From contig PLRZ01000095.1 of the NCBI GenBank assembly GCA_003164075.1, positions 8,907 to 14,379 on the forward strand: DNA of 5,473 bases, given 5' to 3'. The DNA is from Bryobacterales bacterium. Lineage in GTDB: Bacteria; Acidobacteriota; Terriglobia; Bryobacterales; Bryobacteraceae. The notes below the pieces were generated by a model that saw only the letters and a program-made list of their open reading frames with translations, made no database searches and was not told the DNA's origin. Position 1 is the first letter of the stretch. Every line of letters starts with the position of its first letter. A program made the position numbers and the translations under genes. Shown in pieces: positions 5,345-5,473 of the stretch.

Positions 5345-5473
5345 TTAGCGCTCCCGATCTTCAAAGCCGGACAAGGACGCGCGCTGGGCGTCCGCGAAGT
5401 CTTCCTCAGTCCATGTGTCGGACCAATCCACGCTCCTGCCGTCAGCGAGTTCGCGGAGCATGGCCACAAATCG
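5345..5473 (-). CDS. C-terminal part of a small acidic protein, possibly an antitoxin (partial at right edge)
   Basis: The minus-strand frame is open from the window edge to TAA (5347-5345), 42 codons. It reads RFVAMLRELADGR and then SVDWSDTWTEEDFADAQRA, ending LSGFEDRER. The DWSD-x-WTEED core followed by a short Ser/Ala helix resembles small antitoxin-type proteins often annotated only as hypothetical and commonly encoded before PemK/MazF toxins; this is recollection, not a search. An ATG at 5461-5459 could be the start (38 aa), but the frame stays open to the edge, so the true start may lie outside. It has the same orientation as the antitoxin-toxin pair 105 nt downstream. Confidence 0.5.
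   Translation of the reverse strand, partial: RFVAMLRELADGRSVDWSDTWTEEDFADAQRASLSGFEDRER

Noticed and set aside
5245..5469. Minus-strand 74-codon open frame at the right edge
   Set aside because: It overlaps the DWSD-type protein in another frame and is a Pro/Arg-rich sequence without a recognisable pattern.

Overview
The window looks like chromosomal DNA from an acidobacterium of the Solibacter/Bryobacter type. The evidence is high GC with GC-rich third codon positions and, above all, a secreted 607-residue protein built from the beta-rich domain known as TIGR03437, which is strongly expanded in that lineage. The assignment is an inference from family knowledge, not from a search.

Layout, left to right. 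Positions 1-144 hold the last 47 codons of an unrecognised plus-strand gene. Positions 145-495 hold no gene but carry a long perfect inverted repeat (231-333), each arm of which is itself a small palindrome, and a second 10-bp inverted repeat (392-440). Positions 496-1482 encode tryptophanyl-tRNA synthetase (trpS) on the minus strand. Divergent from it, about 40 bp away, is an RNA m5U methyltransferase of the RumA/RlmD class (about 1524-2702, plus). Its only good ribosome binding site points to an ATC codon 18 nt upstream of the first conventional start. Then comes the secreted TIGR03437/IPT protein (2759-4582, plus). Just beyond its stop, on the same strand, is a short in-frame relic (4584-4646) that looks like the C-terminal end of a second, lost copy.

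The right end (4750-5473, minus strand) is a toxin-antitoxin neighbourhood: the end of a small acidic protein entering from the right edge (5345-5473), a 74-residue antitoxin-like protein (5015-5239), and a ParE-type toxin whose start overlaps the antitoxin stop in a GTGA but which is frameshifted about ten codons in (4750-5018).

Functionally, trpS and the methyltransferase are housekeeping translation genes. The secreted protein is probably an envelope or extracellular adhesion-type protein of unknown role. The toxin-antitoxin block appears to be decaying. I see no clear new multi-gene system. The observations most worth a second look are the frameshifted toxin, the gene-end relic, the nested palindrome and the possible AUC start.
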